Notes: a model not told the origin generated them from the letters alone. A stretch of DNA of 64,000 nucleotides from Typhlomys cinereus (GCA_023101885.1 JALPQD010000395.1:72001-136000); one strand, 5' to 3'. Shown: positions 22,301-37,058, numbered from the stretch's first letter. Made by a program: numbers and translations.

Positions 22301-25300
22301 GGGTGTGAGGCAAGCACTCTGTCAACTGAGCTACACCCCAGCCCTGCAGCTCGCCTTCCCCTAGCTGTTTGCTTGTCTCTGCTAAAGAGGTTCCAAAACG
22401 GAGAGACTACGCGAGGCAGCCTCAGAATCGATGCTGTCTGGTGCTCTATTTGTACTCGAGGAAACTGAGGCACAGAGAGGGTTGGGCTTCCTGGTCCCTG
22501 GGAAGCTGGAGTCTTCACCTGGCATCTGTACTATTCCTCTCCCTGTGCCTCTGACCATCTTAGATTCCAAATCCCACAGACCTGGGTCTTTCTCGCAGGA
22601 CCCTTTCCCCTCTCCAGGTATCTAGAGCCCCCACACTAGGACTGTGTTATCTTTTACTCTCTCCGTGGGGCTGTGAGGGCCCGTGTCAATTGCACCCAGA
22701 GAGGTTCAGTCCTGGCATGCGGGGCACACAGCTGGTGAATGGTGGAGCTGTAATTCAGTGCTGGGGTCCAGCCAGGAACTGGGGGCTGGGGGGGGCAAGG
22801 GAGCCTACCGTCTTGCGATGCACCTTCTGACATGTTCTCACACCCCTATCCCTAGCTCAGAGGCCACAGGGAGATGCGCCCTCTGGGGGGGCAGCTCAGC
22901 CCACTCACCTCTCCACAGACCCAGCCTGCCACACACCCTTTTCCTGCAATGAGGGTGCGTTGGCCCAAATTCTTATGTAGAGGGAAGGAGGGAGGGGGAG
23001 AACAAATGAGGAATGTGCTTTGAATGCCCGGGTTTTATTTTGTTTTGTTTCAAATCCTAAAGTGCAGCACTCTGAGACCATGGGAATGTTCTGAAGCCGA
23101 GGAAGGGGAAGGGAGGGGAGATGGGAAACGCGTTGGGAGCCACAGAGAACCGAGGCTTGCAGCTGACAGATATGTGCGTAGCTTCGGATCATCACCCTCA
23201 CGGCTGTGGTGCTGCTGAAGACGCTTCGTGAGAGTAAGGCGCGGCGGTCCAGTTGTGCGCCGTAACCAAGGAGCATGCCCACCCCATCAATATGGAGGTC
23301 CAACCTGAGCCCAGAGCTCCTACCCTCAGAGAAGAATAATAAATTATTCTCAAGATGTGGAAACTGGGCAGGAGAGATGGCTCAGGGATTAAACGTCTAC
23401 TTTGCAAGCAGAAGGTCCTAAGTTCAAATCCCAGATGCCATTCAAAGTCACTAGGCAGAAATGGCAGCAGCCTGTACTTCGGGTTCTGGAAGGTGGAGCC
23501 TGGGAAACTCCAGAGCAAAGCAAATAGGAGGTAGAAGCAGTCCAGGACTATTCCCAAAGTTACCCTGGGCCTCCACAGGCACAGACAGTGCCCTCGGATG
23601 GATGGAAGCAGGGAGGGAGGGAGGGAGGGAGGAAGGGAGGAAGGAAGGAAGGAGGGGAAGGAGGGGAAGAAGGGAAAGGAGGGAAAGGAGGGAAAGGAGG
23701 GGAAGGAGGGGAAGGAGAAGCGGAAGGGGAAGGGGAAGGGGAAGGGGACGGGGAAGGGGAAGAGGAAGTGGAAGGGGAAGGGGATCTGCCAGCCTGACCC
23801 CAGGCCAGGCCTAGGAGGCTGCCAATTCTGAGAAAGGACTTGAACCTGAGGCTGCTCGACCCAGAGAGATCCCAAAGGTTAGCAGAGCTGGGGGGGAGTG
23901 TCCAGCTGCGACCTAGGGCTCCCAAGTTCATGCAGGAGACAGCCCAGTGCATTGTGGGACAGGCCTCCTGGAGAGAGCCTCACACCCCTGTATTCCTACT
24001 CGGACAGCCCTGTGACCTCCAGCCCAGACACCACCCTTTTCCTGGGAGGGGGGTGTCTCTCACAGCACCCACCCTATAGATGCTGCTCAACACCCCTTTT
24101 GAGACAGTGCCTCACTCTGCAACCCAGCCTGGCTTTACACTCCTGACGATCATCCCACCTCGGCCTCCTGAGTGTTGGACCCACCAGCCGACTCCTCCCT
24201 CTCGCCATCCCAGCTCCCATTACGCAGGAATCCGTGACTGCGCGTCCTGCCCAGGTCTCCTCAGGTGGTCCTGGGAGCCCTGGGGAGCCCTCTCTCCTCC
24301 ACGCCTGCCCACACCCCTTCTTCCAATCTCTTCCCATGGTTTATCGTGACACCCTAGAGCACGAGTTTGGGGCAAATATTGAATCTCGCTTCCGAAGCCA
24401 CAGCTCACCCTGAAACAGACAGGGTGAGGGACTCACGTGAGATCACACGGCAAACTGAGGCAGCTGGGATCTGAGCTACCATCAGCTAACCTGTTGGTCG
24501 GCCCCACCACAGTCCACAGGACCCACAGAGCATCCCTCCCTTCCCTGGAGGGCCCCAGAATCCAGGCGATCGATACAATGGTTTCCCCACACCAGGGATG
24601 AGGGAGGGCGGCCTGCAGGTGCGGGCTGGGCAGCCTCGCCCACGCCAGCTGCGCGTTCTTTTCCAGCCCCGTTCTTCTGCCCTGACTCACTCCTGGTGCT
24701 GCCGAGTGAGCCGTGGGGACTGCGGGGACCATGGGGACCGACACGCCTGCCCTCCAGCTTCCTGGTGAGACTGCGGTGTGGGCACTGCCCAGCGCTCTCA
24801 CAGCCTCGAGTTCCTGGAAATGCGTATCCCAGAGCCCAGTGCCAGCCAAACTGTGGACAGGAGCCCGCACAGCCCAGGGCTCTAGAAAATCTCCTCTTCC
24901 TACTCCGATGGTAACTACAGCTGCAGGTTACTGCTGAAATGCTTATTAGCAGGTGCAACTTTTATAGCTTGAAAAAAAAAACCCAATAAATTTTTTTTTC
25001 CTGAAGAATCAAACAAAATAGGAGCTAGAGATAGAAGGCTCCTCTGTGCTTTCTGTCCTAATGGGTACTGTTACCCCCATTTTAGAGCTAACAAAACTGA
25101 GGCCCAAAGGCAATGTGGTAACTTACTCAAAGACACACAGCCTGGAAGGGAAGAGAAGTGGGATTACTTTTTTTTTTTAAGAGAATGGGGTTGCTTATAT
25201 TATGTAGTCAAGATAGTCTCAGATGGTACAATTCTTCCTTCCTTTTCCAAGGGATGGGATTTCAGCTACATGCCACCATGCCTAGTTACAAGTGGGGTCT

Positions 25301-28300
25301 TTGGGGGGGGGTTGTGGTGCTTGGAATTGGACCTAAGGTCTCACACCTGCCAGGTGAGCTATATCGTAATCCAGCCAGAAGACAGTCTTGAATCTTGTTT
25401 CCCCCCACCCGCTGGGAGCCCGCCCAGAGCCTCACACTGAAACACCCCCCGCCCCCCCGCCCCCCCCCGGCTCCTCACAGTGCACGCAATGCTTCACCAA
25501 GCTGGGTTCCCGCCCAGCCAAGAGACACAGCCAAGTAGGCTCGAAAGTTCCCATCTTACAGATGAGGACGTCGATGCTCTGAGAGGCAAAGGGACTTTCT
25601 TTCCCAGGGTCACACAGCTGCAGGTCAGAGCAGGTTCAGAAGTCTGGGTCCCCAGGTAGTGAGGGCTGGCACAGGGCCGATCCCTGCTAGACCAGAAGGG
25701 ATGGGTGGGTCTCGGATGACCTCACTGGACAGCCATCTCAGAGGTGCTGACCTGGCCTTGGGGGATGACCAGATGCTGGTCTCAGCACCTCCTCTGAGTG
25801 GCCGCTGAGTCAGGCTGCTTGGGGCTGACCACTGTCACCTCAGGCTGGACAGTGGGATCCGAGAGAGGGCATGCATGCCCAGCTCTACCACCTACTTACT
25901 AGCTGTGTGGCCTTGAGCAAGGCACATGCCCTCTCTGAGCCTCTGAATTCCTCTCTGAAAAATAGCACCACAGTGACCACCTGACTGGAGATGAGCTCAC
26001 CAACGTACCCATGAGCACCAAGCGCTTCATGTTGGCGAGGAGATGGCACATGACCAGCCCACCAGCAACCGAGTGGCCGGAAGGACACAGATCTCTATAA
26101 TTTTCCAAGTGACAGTTAAGGATCAGGCAGCTTCCTGAGTAGAGAGCAGTAACCGTGCGGGGACAAGACGGGAGCAGCCTGACATCCTGAAGACTTGAAG
26201 AGCGCAGAGAGGGGTACTGGGGTCCATTGAGCCCACAAGGCTTGCTGAAAAGGAGTGCAGGGTCTTCGGGGAACCTGCTCTGAGGAGTAACCCCAAGGTC
26301 CTCGAATGCCAGGCTGAGCAGTTTCTGGGGGGAGTCCCAACACTTCCCCTCAGTGGAACCTTGGGGCAGGGGGCACGACTGGTACTGGGGAAGAGCCCCT
26401 CTCCGGTGGTTGGTTCACTGAGGAGTGACTGAACCAGGAGCTTCCGGTCTGGGACCTCAGAGCCTGAGCCTGAATCCTCACCCACAGTGATAGCAGCCGT
26501 CGGGACGGAGAAGACAATCTCCAGTCAGTCACAATGCAGCTGGCTTGCTGTGGACCGGAGCTTCCCCCAGTCCCAGCCCTGATAGATACGGCGGAGCCAG
26601 ACCCATGCCCGGCTCATCCGGTCCCTCCAGTGGGCTCTAGGGACACACCTCGGGCTCGGCCCGGTTTCAGGGCTAAAGGATCCAAGGACTGAAACTAGCA
26701 GGTGACAGCACCCCAGGGTGGGGCAGGCTCAGAACCGGCCAGCCTGGTTCTGGGGCACTGGGGAGCAGTCCAGGTAGGGAGGAGGCTACAGGCTATCAGA
26801 GCACCTCGCCAGAGCTCAGGAAACAGCAGGGCAAGGAGAAGGCGGGGACTCAGTTTCCCTGTGCCACAAGTCAAATAAAGCACCACCATCTCTTGCCACG
26901 TGAGCAGCACAGCACGGGAAGCTGAGGCCCGGAGAGGCCGTCGCATTCTCCTAGGGTCACGCAGACGCACATCCCAGCAGATCAGGGTTGGTGTGCTGGA
27001 CCCCCGTGCTTCATCCAGAGCTTTTATTTCCTGGACGACCCCATTTATTAATGCATGCTAACAGCCACCTGTCTGGTCTTCTTGGTATCCAAGATGATGT
27101 GACATTTATATCTCTACTTACTCCTTTTTCTAACCCAGGCTGACCTTGAACTCGCTATGTCACAGAAGAGGGCCTTGAACTCCTGATCTTCCTGCTTCCA
27201 TCTCCCAAGTGCCGGACCCACACGGGTACAGCACCATTCCTAGCTACAGATATGATCATCAGCTCTTTGTCCTTCCTTCCTTCCTTCCTTCCTTCCTTCC
27301 TTCCTTCCTTCCTTCCTTCCTTCCTTCCTTCCTTCCTTCCTTCCTTCCTTCCTTCCTTCCTCCCTCCCTCCCTCCCTCCCTCTCTCTTTCTGTCTCCTGC
27401 TGGGGATTGAACCTAGGCTTCATGTGTACACAGCAAGCACTAACGACTGAGCCACATCCTCAACCCACATCCCTACTTCTTGCCTCGTCCACTGCACAGA
27501 GAAGATGCTCAGGGCTCAGCGAGGTTACGTGACTCCTCTAAGAACGACACGGCTATTGAAAACAGCAAGACCCGAAGCGGTTTGGGTCTAACAGGAAACT
27601 GAAGTGCGGGCAAACACATCTCGTGACCCCACCTGCCGGTGGGTATCTGAGGACAGGGGGCCTCTGAGCAGCACCCTGTGTGTGGCCCCCGGCAAGAGGG
27701 CCGACGGCACGGGGCTCCTGCCCAGGACCTGTAATCAGGTGGGAAGCTGGGAGGAGGGATAATGACAGGCCCCCAGGAAGGGGATGGGAGGGGAGTGAAC
27801 CCGAGAACAAAGGGGAGAACAGGCCAGAACCCCACAGAGCCAGAGCCAGCCGGAGCCAGCCAAGGCGCACCAGTTCGACTTGTCCAGAGGGGACAAGTCC
27901 AGAGGGTGAGAAGCCAATGCAGGCCGCTCAGCAAGTCACCCCGAAAGGAAGGTTCCCCTCAGCACCTGCTCGGCCACGGCTAGAGCCAGAGGATCAAGCC
28001 TGTGAACTGGCTCCCCAGCGCTGTCTCGGGCCAGGCAAGAGGCCACTGTGGTTGGTACCAGCTGTCACCGCACCCAGCCAAGCTGTTCCTGTTTCTCATA
28101 CACCTGCCTCAGTTTCCCAATTACCACCTCCTCCACGCCTGACTTTCCCATACTCAGAAACGAGAGGGGTCCTCCCCTCTGGCCCTTCCTTCCTCACAAG
28201 CCTTCCATGGTTCCCTCGACCTTTGGGCAAAAAGTTGGGCTCCCTGTATGCCTACAGTACCCCCTGATGCGGGGGCACCACTACCCCCTAAGTTCACACC

Positions 28301-31300
28301 TCGGCGCTCTCTCCTCTTCCCCAGGGAAATCCCAGGAGAGGTGGGTGCCACTGCTCACTCCCGAAGCCCCGTGGGTCTGGTGGTGGGCGGAGGCCAGTTC
28401 CCCGTCTCCCTCCCCGCCATCCCAGACACTACGCTCGCACTGAGCAGGACCCAGCACAGTAGAACAGAGAAGCCAATGGAAACCCAGGGCCCTAGAGTCA
28501 AGATCTGGGGCCAAGGCCACTCTGCACCCCAAGACACTTCATGACAGAGGAAGAGCTGGGCACAAGGCAGGGCTTGGAAAGCTCCCAGGGACAAGGAAGC
28601 ATGCGCATGCTGACTCTTCAGGAAGGGCTGCCGCGTGAGCGCTTCCTCCCTGCTGCAGGTGTCCTGAAGGGACCTTCTAGTAGGTCACACATTTCCCATG
28701 AACGCGGCCCGAGGCCTGGCCATGTGTGCCCGCCGTGGGGTGGAGACGTCTGGTACCCAGAGACCACGCCTGACTCTCCAAAGGAAAGGGACAGATGAAC
28801 GGAGGCCCCACCTGCCTCAGGCCAAGGGCACGTAAGAAGGAAACATGGACGGGTGAGAGCCAGGGGGATGGGTGGTTTAGTGGCAGAGCACTTGCCTATC
28901 ACACGCGAGTCTCTAGGTTCAATCCCCAGCACCCCAATTCAAAAAACCCTGGCTGGGAACCTCTGTAAGTCACACCGTTTGACACTAAGCCAGAGAGGTG
29001 AGCACTCAGGAGTTGCTAGGAGGACCACCCCCAAAGAAGCAGACACTTGTCCGCGGTCAGCCAGCTGTTTACCGGGGAGTGCAACCAAGCTAGCAGGGCC
29101 CAGACTTTAAGCACTGTGGGAAATGTCCAGAAGGTCATGTGACTTGTTTTAGACTGATGAGGCTGCCCCCCAATAGACCCCCCCATCGCACTGACACACT
29201 GCAGCCACAAACAGGCCACACAGCTGTCACCACCGTGTCCCAACCTCCACTCTGTCACCTAAGCCACACCTTCTGACAGACAGCCTTTCTCCTCACTCCC
29301 TAGTCTCCAAATCTCACTCTGCTCCCCACCATCTCATCACAAGGCACTTCAGCTCTCTATTTGCATATAATTATAATAATCACAGCATGAATGAATCCTT
29401 GCCACAGCTGTCCCCAGCTGGCACCGCGGCATTTAACCCTTGCTGGACCCACGGTTAAACCCACTCCATGCAGAAGCATGCAAGTTCAGTGGTTTGCCCA
29501 GCATCACACAGAGGAGCGTGAAACAGACACGACCCCAAGCCCAGAACAGTGTCGCAGGGAAACGGAGCTTGAAGCAGTGTCGACGCCACTGGGATTTTCC
29601 TGCATCAACTGGCAGTTTCCTGAGCAGCACCTAGTTCACACAGAGCCTGACGCAGGCCTCAGAAGAGGCAGAACGTGTCTGCGGTCACACTTAAAGGGAG
29701 AAGCAAGCCCTGAACTCCAGAGCGGCCTCTCTGGGCCTCTGTTCTTCCATCTTATGCAATGGGTGTGGTGTCATACTACCCGCCCCTACCTCACAAGACG
29801 CGGGATGTGGGATGTCAGCTTTTGTTGTTTAACAACACTCAAAGGGTCAGCAGCCCACAGTTTGCAACTGGTCAAATCAAACTTGCGGTGCCACGTTCCT
29901 TCTTCACAGGACAAAGCATCTGAGAAGGGCCCTCTGAGATCAAGTCCAAGCTGAATCTTGGACAGATGGGAAAACTGAGGTTAGAGATGAAGACGCAGCA
30001 CTGCACCCTGGCTTCCCGAATGCTCTCAGCACCCAGCTCAGCCTGGTTCTGCTGAGAATTCCACAAACTGGTGCACACACGCCCACCCCCGTGGGGGAAG
30101 GTCACCCAGTGCCAGAATCTAACATGGCTGCCTGAGAAGATCAAGGGGCCTGGGAAGGGCTGTGAGGGCCCAGGCAGGTGGGGTCTCCTTATCCAAAGGC
30201 AGATTTGGGAAGGGGGGACACTTTGCATAAAGGCGCCTGAGAGCTTCTCAGCTAGCAAATATTTAACCAGGGCTGGGCATCGACAGGTCAGATGAGGAAT
30301 GGTAAGCACCAAGACCAGGGCCTGAGGGGTAGAAAGGGCAGGCAAAGGGGTAGGGGGGGTTGCAGACTAGGTGGGGACCCAAGCAAAATGTCTGCAACAG
30401 AGGAGGGGAAAGGCCCACCCACCCGGGGCTGCCCTTCACACCCGCAGCCTCAGTGGGAGAATTCAGTTCCCATCTGGACACAAGCAGGAGAAACAAAAGC
30501 CCTCTCATCCCCTCCCAGCTCCACCCGCCTGCCTGGCAGCAACCCCGTACCCACAGCCTCCAGCTGGCAGCCCGATCTAGGGGCCCAGGACACAGACATC
30601 CCTGCGCTCAGTGGGAGGCAGAGAAGGGGTGCCAAGGACCCTAGCAACGCCCCACACACATACACCCAGAGTAAGACAGGCCTATCTACAACTACCCAAG
30701 ACCTACTCCAGTGCCGGCATTATGTCCGCATTCTACCGAGCACCGCTGTGTCTCACACCCACACTAACGCGCTGTGTCTCACACCCACACTAACAGCGGT
30801 CCTGAACAGGCCTAAGGTAGCCTGTGCATTGTTACCATGATAGATGGACTTGCAGGGCGCAGAGGGGTGCTGATCTGAGACGGTATCAGCACACACGACC
30901 CTCTGTGCCCCCCTCACCTGGTCCTCCCCACTCCCATCTGCTACCAGTTGTTACAGCTTGCAAACTGGAATTGGAACCCAGGACTCTACACAAGCTAGGC
31001 AAGCACCACTGAGCTACAGCCCGGGCCCCACGGCTAACTTTCCCTCACCAAGATCCCTCCCACCCATTCCTTTCTTGACAACCTAGGACCAGACCACCTG
31101 CCAAACTTGTCCTGGTGACATACGGTACAGCACCCGTATGTCGCTGTTCCCAGGTTCTCCCCAGTTCATTCCTCTCTCAGCCGAAGATCAGCATGCAAGG
31201 CTGCACTAGGCACTCAGAGTCCTTTGGTGCAGTGCACGCACACTGGCTGATGCCCACCACTGGCTTTGGACCCCTATCCTGGGCCTAGACCCTTGTCCCA

Positions 31301-34230
31301 GACCTGTGAGAACCCACCTACCACTTCCCAGACCACCTGCCTGGAGAGCTGGATCTTGAGATGCCAAGAGAGAACATGCTGCCCAATCCCTCCCCACGGG
31401 AGAACGCGCAGCCCAATCCCTCCCCACGGGAGAACATGCTGACCAGTCCCTCCCCACAGGAGAACATGCTGACCAGTCCCTCCCCACAGGAGAACATGCT
31501 GACCAGTCCCTCCCCACGGGAGAACGCGCAGCCCAATCCCTCCCCACGGGAGAACATGCTGACCAGTCCCTCCCCACAGACGCTTCCAAGAGCCGGCTGA
31601 GCGCCCAGAACACCCTCCTCGCCATTGGCTGGCTGCTGCCTCGCAGAGATGGCGGCCAGCAACGGAGGACGCAGCAACATCTTGTGCCATTACTCACGCA
31701 AGTGGGTGCAGGAGAGCACGAGGAAGCCCAACCCCTGTCACTGTGTCTAATGAGGTAGAGACATCGTCAAAAAGCTACAATGAACCAGCGTCCACCAGGA
31801 GCCTCGCGGAGACCACAGGTGCCCAGGGAGGTGAGTGACCAGCCTGCAGGGTGCAGAGGAGGAAGCACCAGGAGGGGAAGAGAAAATGAGAAGATGTGGG
31901 ACATACAAGCTGGTCTCCCGATACACGAGGAAGCGTATCCATCCATAAACGTTTACCACACCGCGAGTGCTGGCCAAGAGCCTTCCGCAGAACAGCGAGG
32001 TGTCCACGCACTGGACTTAGCTCTCTCTCAGCTCAGATACTAACTCCATCCCTCTGCTCGCACGCTGGCTCCAGGACATTGAGCACACTTCATTCTCCCT
32101 GAACCCTGATTCCTCTCTGCACACGGGAGGCACAGCAGTTCCTATGTCGTGGGGTTGTCACAAGGAATGGGGTGACTCTGCAAAAGGGGTTATACTGCAG
32201 ATGGTGATGGGGAACTGGGAGGAGTTGCATCTGTCCAAGCCTTTGGGACAGCCCAAGGATGGGTGGCCAAGGAGGGTCGTGGGATCGGTCCCAAGCAAGC
32301 AGTCGCCCTCCAGACCCTCTGTGGAATAGTGATGAGATGGAAGGTGACACATTGGGGGTGTTTAATTTAAGCATCCCGGGCCTCCGGCCCTAGTCTCTTA
32401 GAGGTTAATTAATCAGAAAGGGGAAGCGGACAGAGAAACCTAAGGGAAGGACTTCTGTAAGCCAGTGCCCGACCAACCACAGCCAGCAGACCTCACCAAG
32501 ACCACAGCCCTGGGTCCCCCTGGGCTGTGGCAGCGATCACCGGGGACACTGGTAGTTAGGTATCCCCTAAGGCAGCGGGAGGGGGGGCATCTGTCATGAT
32601 TCATTTCAAACATAAACTTGATGAGATCTAAAATCACTTGGGAGTCTTTGGACACGCCTGTGGGGGCCTATCTTGAATAGTTGGTGGGGGAAAACACGCA
32701 AACAATACAAGGAGAGAGCAGGCTGAACACAGGTATTAGTCTATCATGGTTTGAAATGTGTCTCCCCCAGTTTCATGTGTTTGGGAAGGTCAGGGTACCT
32801 TTGAGGGGGAGCCTTGCTGGAGGAAGGCAGTCACAGGGGGTGGGTTTCGAAGTGGATTACGCCCACCCTACCTCCTGAAGAGTAGACTTGCCGCTCTCAG
32901 CCTCCAAGATGAGTGCAGTGACCTAGGCCTCCTCCAGCTTCTTCGAGCCAGCCGTGCCACCTCCGCCATGAAAGACTGTATCTCTCCTCTAGAACCGTAA
33001 GCTGATTAATCTCCCTTTCTCCCTTGCATTGTCTGGCTTTGGGTGCTCCCTCACAGCAACATGCAAGAGGACTAATACATAGTGTCTCTCTTCTCCTCTC
33101 TTCTCATCTTGGTCTCTCTCTCCTTCTCTCCCTCCCTCCCTAATTGTGGATCTCATGTACCCACCAGCTGCTGCCTTCCCTTCCGGGCCATGATAAACTC
33201 CACCCTTAAATTGTGAACCCCAATAAACCCTTTCTCCCTCAAGTTGCTTCGTTACCACAGCAACAGGAAGGGAAATTAAGTACACCCCAAGTCCTTGAGT
33301 GGCTGTCCCCAGGCAGGCTCTCTGGCTCCTGGGGATGTGGAGGGGCAAGGCTGGAGGGACAGTACTGGGAGGCCGAGGCGGGAGGCTGCTTCAGTTTGAG
33401 GCCTGTGGTCTGTGCCAGGCGCTCGTGTGACCCCCCCAATGGTATGTCATGGAAACTCTTCATTCCATGTCTGCTTTCTGGTTCTGGTGTGGGGTCCCAG
33501 GGTTAGTGGGGACAGACTCAGTATTTCTCCAGCAGAGGTGGAATGTGATAGGAGTGCAAGGCTGGATGCCTCTTGCCCTTCTTGCTGTCCAGTGAAGGAG
33601 GTAGACCCTGTGCTTAGATCTTCATCCTCTAACTGTGACACGAGACAGTGTCCCTTCCCAAGGATCTACCACTCAGCCTGGTCCATGTTCTGGCTACCTG
33701 TCAGTCTAAGGTGCCGAGAAGCACCGTCCTTGACTATCGTCTATTCAGGTTAGAAGCCCTGTTGGTCAGTAGCACAACTCGGCTTTTATTTTACTTATTT
33801 GTTTTGTTTTAGATAGGATCTCACCTCACCATGTAGTACAGGCTGGCCTTGAACTTGTGATCCTCCTGCCTCAGCCTCTGAGTGGCAGGGAAAACAGCCA
33901 TGGGTTTCCATCTTCTGTCTGTATGGCTGTCTCTGTGCCAAAGGTTGCTGGCATGGCGGCCTGGGGTTGAATTTCCTGCTAGCCCTGGCGGTAAGCACAT
34001 TGAGTGGCTCTTTATTGATTGGTTCACTTCTTACACCCCCTCCTCAGTACTGTCTGCTGTCAGGACCCCAGGAGCTAGAAGCTGCAGATGGCAGATTTGC
34101 ATGTGTGCATTGCATGCAGAGCAGCACCACCAGGCCAGTGACAACTTGTTTGTTGGCTTGCTTTTTAAATTTATTTATTTATTTACTGTGTGTGTGTGTG
34201 AGAGAGAGACAGAGACAGAGAGAGAGAGAA

Positions 34231-34265
<35 letters not shown>

Positions 34266-37058
34266 AAGAGAAAGGGCGCCGTGTCCCTGTGGAGGCCCAA
34301 GAGTGACTTCGGGAATCATCATCCTGGATTGTTTCTACCGCTTCTTGCTTCCCTCTGGGATTTCCTAGGCTCCACCCACCAGGACCGGAAGTGCAGGACA
34401 CCTGGCGATTTTTTTTTTAACTTTTTATTATTATTATTTATTATTCAACTGTGCGCATGTGCATGTGTATGTGTGTGCGCGTGTGTGTCTGTGTGTGTTG
34501 TGTGTGTGTCTGTGTATATGTAGAACCACGGACGAATTCGCGAACCACCATGGACGCCTCCACCTCCTTCTGCCCCGGGATTCACAGGCTCCGCCCTACC
34601 AGGACCAGAAGCGCAGGCCGCCCCCGCTTCCGCCTGGCGTCTATACGTGGGATCTGGGATCCGAACTCGGGACCTTCCGCCTGCAAGGCGGAGGCTTAAC
34701 CCCTGAGCCACCTCTCCAGCCCAACACCTGGCGATTTTTATATGGGACCTGGGATCCGAATTCAGACCTTTCGCTTGAAAAACAGAGTCTTAACATCTGA
34801 GCCATCTCTTCAGCCCCCTGTTTGCTTCCTTTTAAGACAGGGTCTCCCCATCTGGAAAACTGGAAGATTCTGTAGACCAGGGTCAAACTTCCAGCAATCG
34901 TCCTGCCTCCTACGCCTTAGGACTGAGACTGCCCATTTGCACTACTATGCCTGGCTAACAACTGCCTTAATAATTCATGCCTTCGCGTCCATTTCTCCCA
35001 TGAGGACAGAGACCCTGATCATATTCTGTTCAGGGCAAGTCCCCCGCAGAGCATATGTATCTGTCCTCTGTGTGGGGGATCACAGCAGAGCTCCCAGTAA
35101 ACTCAGATACATGAAGACAATGGAGTTGTTCTTCTTGTTGTTATTGTTGTTTTGGCTTTTGTTTTGCTTTGCTTTCTTTCCTTCCCCCCCCCCCCCCCCC
35201 CCGCGCGCTGGGGACCGAACCCAGGGCCTCAGCGCTCTACCACTGAGCTAAATCCCCAACCCCTGCTTTGCTTTCTTAAAGGAAGTTTAACTCTGGCTTG
35301 GGCACAGCCCAGCCCAGCCCAGCCCTGGGGCAGGATTAACCAAGGGCTCTGACTGCCCCAGTACTACCCAACAAGCAGGGCCCTGCCTGCACAGGGCAGG
35401 GTCTGAAGCCCAGCCAGACCAGCCCCAGGTCATACATCTCTGGTAGAAAAGGTCACCACCCTGACACACTAACTAAAGCTGTCATCTAAGCTCAGGACCT
35501 GGCTTCCTCTTCCCGAGCAGATGCAGTCACATAATCTTGCACCTGCAAAGCCTGGGAAATTGGAGCTGCCCGGAGCCACAAGCAGCATCCTCCGCCTCGG
35601 GGCTGGGTGCACACAACTCACCTGGACAGGACATCCCTCCACCTGCCCAACCCTCCCAGGGACCTGTGATGGCGCTTTGCAAAACAACAATGGAGTGCCA
35701 GGTACACAGAGCTGCCGCTGCCGTCACGGCCGGCAAGGATCATGATGGCCCTTTCCTGCTCTACACACGGCCTCTTGACTGTGGCTTTCCCTTTCCTCAC
35801 CCCTCCATCCTTCAGATCCCACCTTGGGAGCCTCGCTAAGGAGGAGGGTCAGAAGACAACTTCTAGAGTCAATTCTCTCTTTCCGCCATGTGGGCTCTGG
35901 GGCTCAAGCTCAGGTCTGCAGGCTTGGGGGCAAGCACCTTGACTCACTGAGCCCTCTCACTGGCCCTTCCCTGTAAGTTCACAGAGCTCCAGGCGGTAGC
36001 TACAATTACTCCCACCTTACAGATGGGCACACAGAGCCACTGCAGATCTTTGATCACAAGGCAGGCAGGCAGTCAGGAAGCCCTGAGTGCTTCAGACGGG
36101 TTTTAGGGCCAGGGATGTCACTGAGGGGGACAGTGCTTGCCTAATGTGCATGAGGCCTTTCTTCCAAGGAAGAAAGCTTCCAAGCTTCGTGAACACCTCC
36201 AGCCACCCAAGTTCAGTGCCTACTTCCCAGCATCACACAGGAGCAGTAAGCAGAGACAGGTAAGGGCTGGAGACCTGGGGGGCCACTGACCCCGCAGTTG
36301 GACAGGAACCCACACGCTCCTAATCATCCTGCTGTGCGCACCCCCCCCCACACACACACCAGACCTTCAGTGTGCCGCAGGGACAGAGAGACTCCACGTT
36401 TGCAGAATCAACCCACTAGCTCCGGCGAGAGTCAGGGCAAGAACAGTTCTCACCATGGCTCTCTTGCTCCACCCACCCAGTGTTGGTGAGGGGGGTCCCT
36501 ACCTCCCCAATACCTTTGCCTGACTCCTAGCCTTACGTGTGCCTTTCTAAGCACATGCAACAGTGGTACCTGCCCTTACTCTGATGGTTAAATGCATCTT
36601 GTCCTTTGAGACTCAGTTTAGACATCCCTTTCCAGAATCTTCTTTGTCCCTCTTCCTGTCCTGTGTTTGCCACCCTCTTGGGAATCTTGTCAGGTTGTAA
36701 GTGACTCTAAATGTTCCCCAAAATATAGTCAACTGTCACAGCATTTTTTTAATCTGTTATATTCACAGCTGAGGAAGAGTCCATGGAGATGGTGCAGTGG
36801 GTCAAGTGTTTGCTGTGCAAAATGAGGACCTGAGTTCAAATCCCTAGCACCCCTGTAAAAGCTGGATATGGCCTGTGCACTTATAACCCCAGTACTGTGG
36901 GGCAGGGACAAGCAGATCCCTGGAGTTTGCTGGTGAGCCAGTGTAGCTGAACCAGTGAGCTTAGGGTCAGTGAGAGAGAGAGGCTGTCTCAAAAGATAGG
37001 TAATAGAGAAAGACACCCGACTTTAACCTCTGACCCCCACAGGCTCATGCATGGGCAA

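Noticed and set aside
23461..23875. Open frames encoding Gly/Arg/Glu- or Pro/Ser/Phe-rich proteins
   Set aside because: Translations of a polypurine tract and the adjacent SINE.
31206..31697. Three overlapping minus-strand open frames of 120-163 residues with ten-residue repeats
   Set aside because: The 30-bp repeat keeps all frames open. There are no flanking exon signals or recognisable domain.
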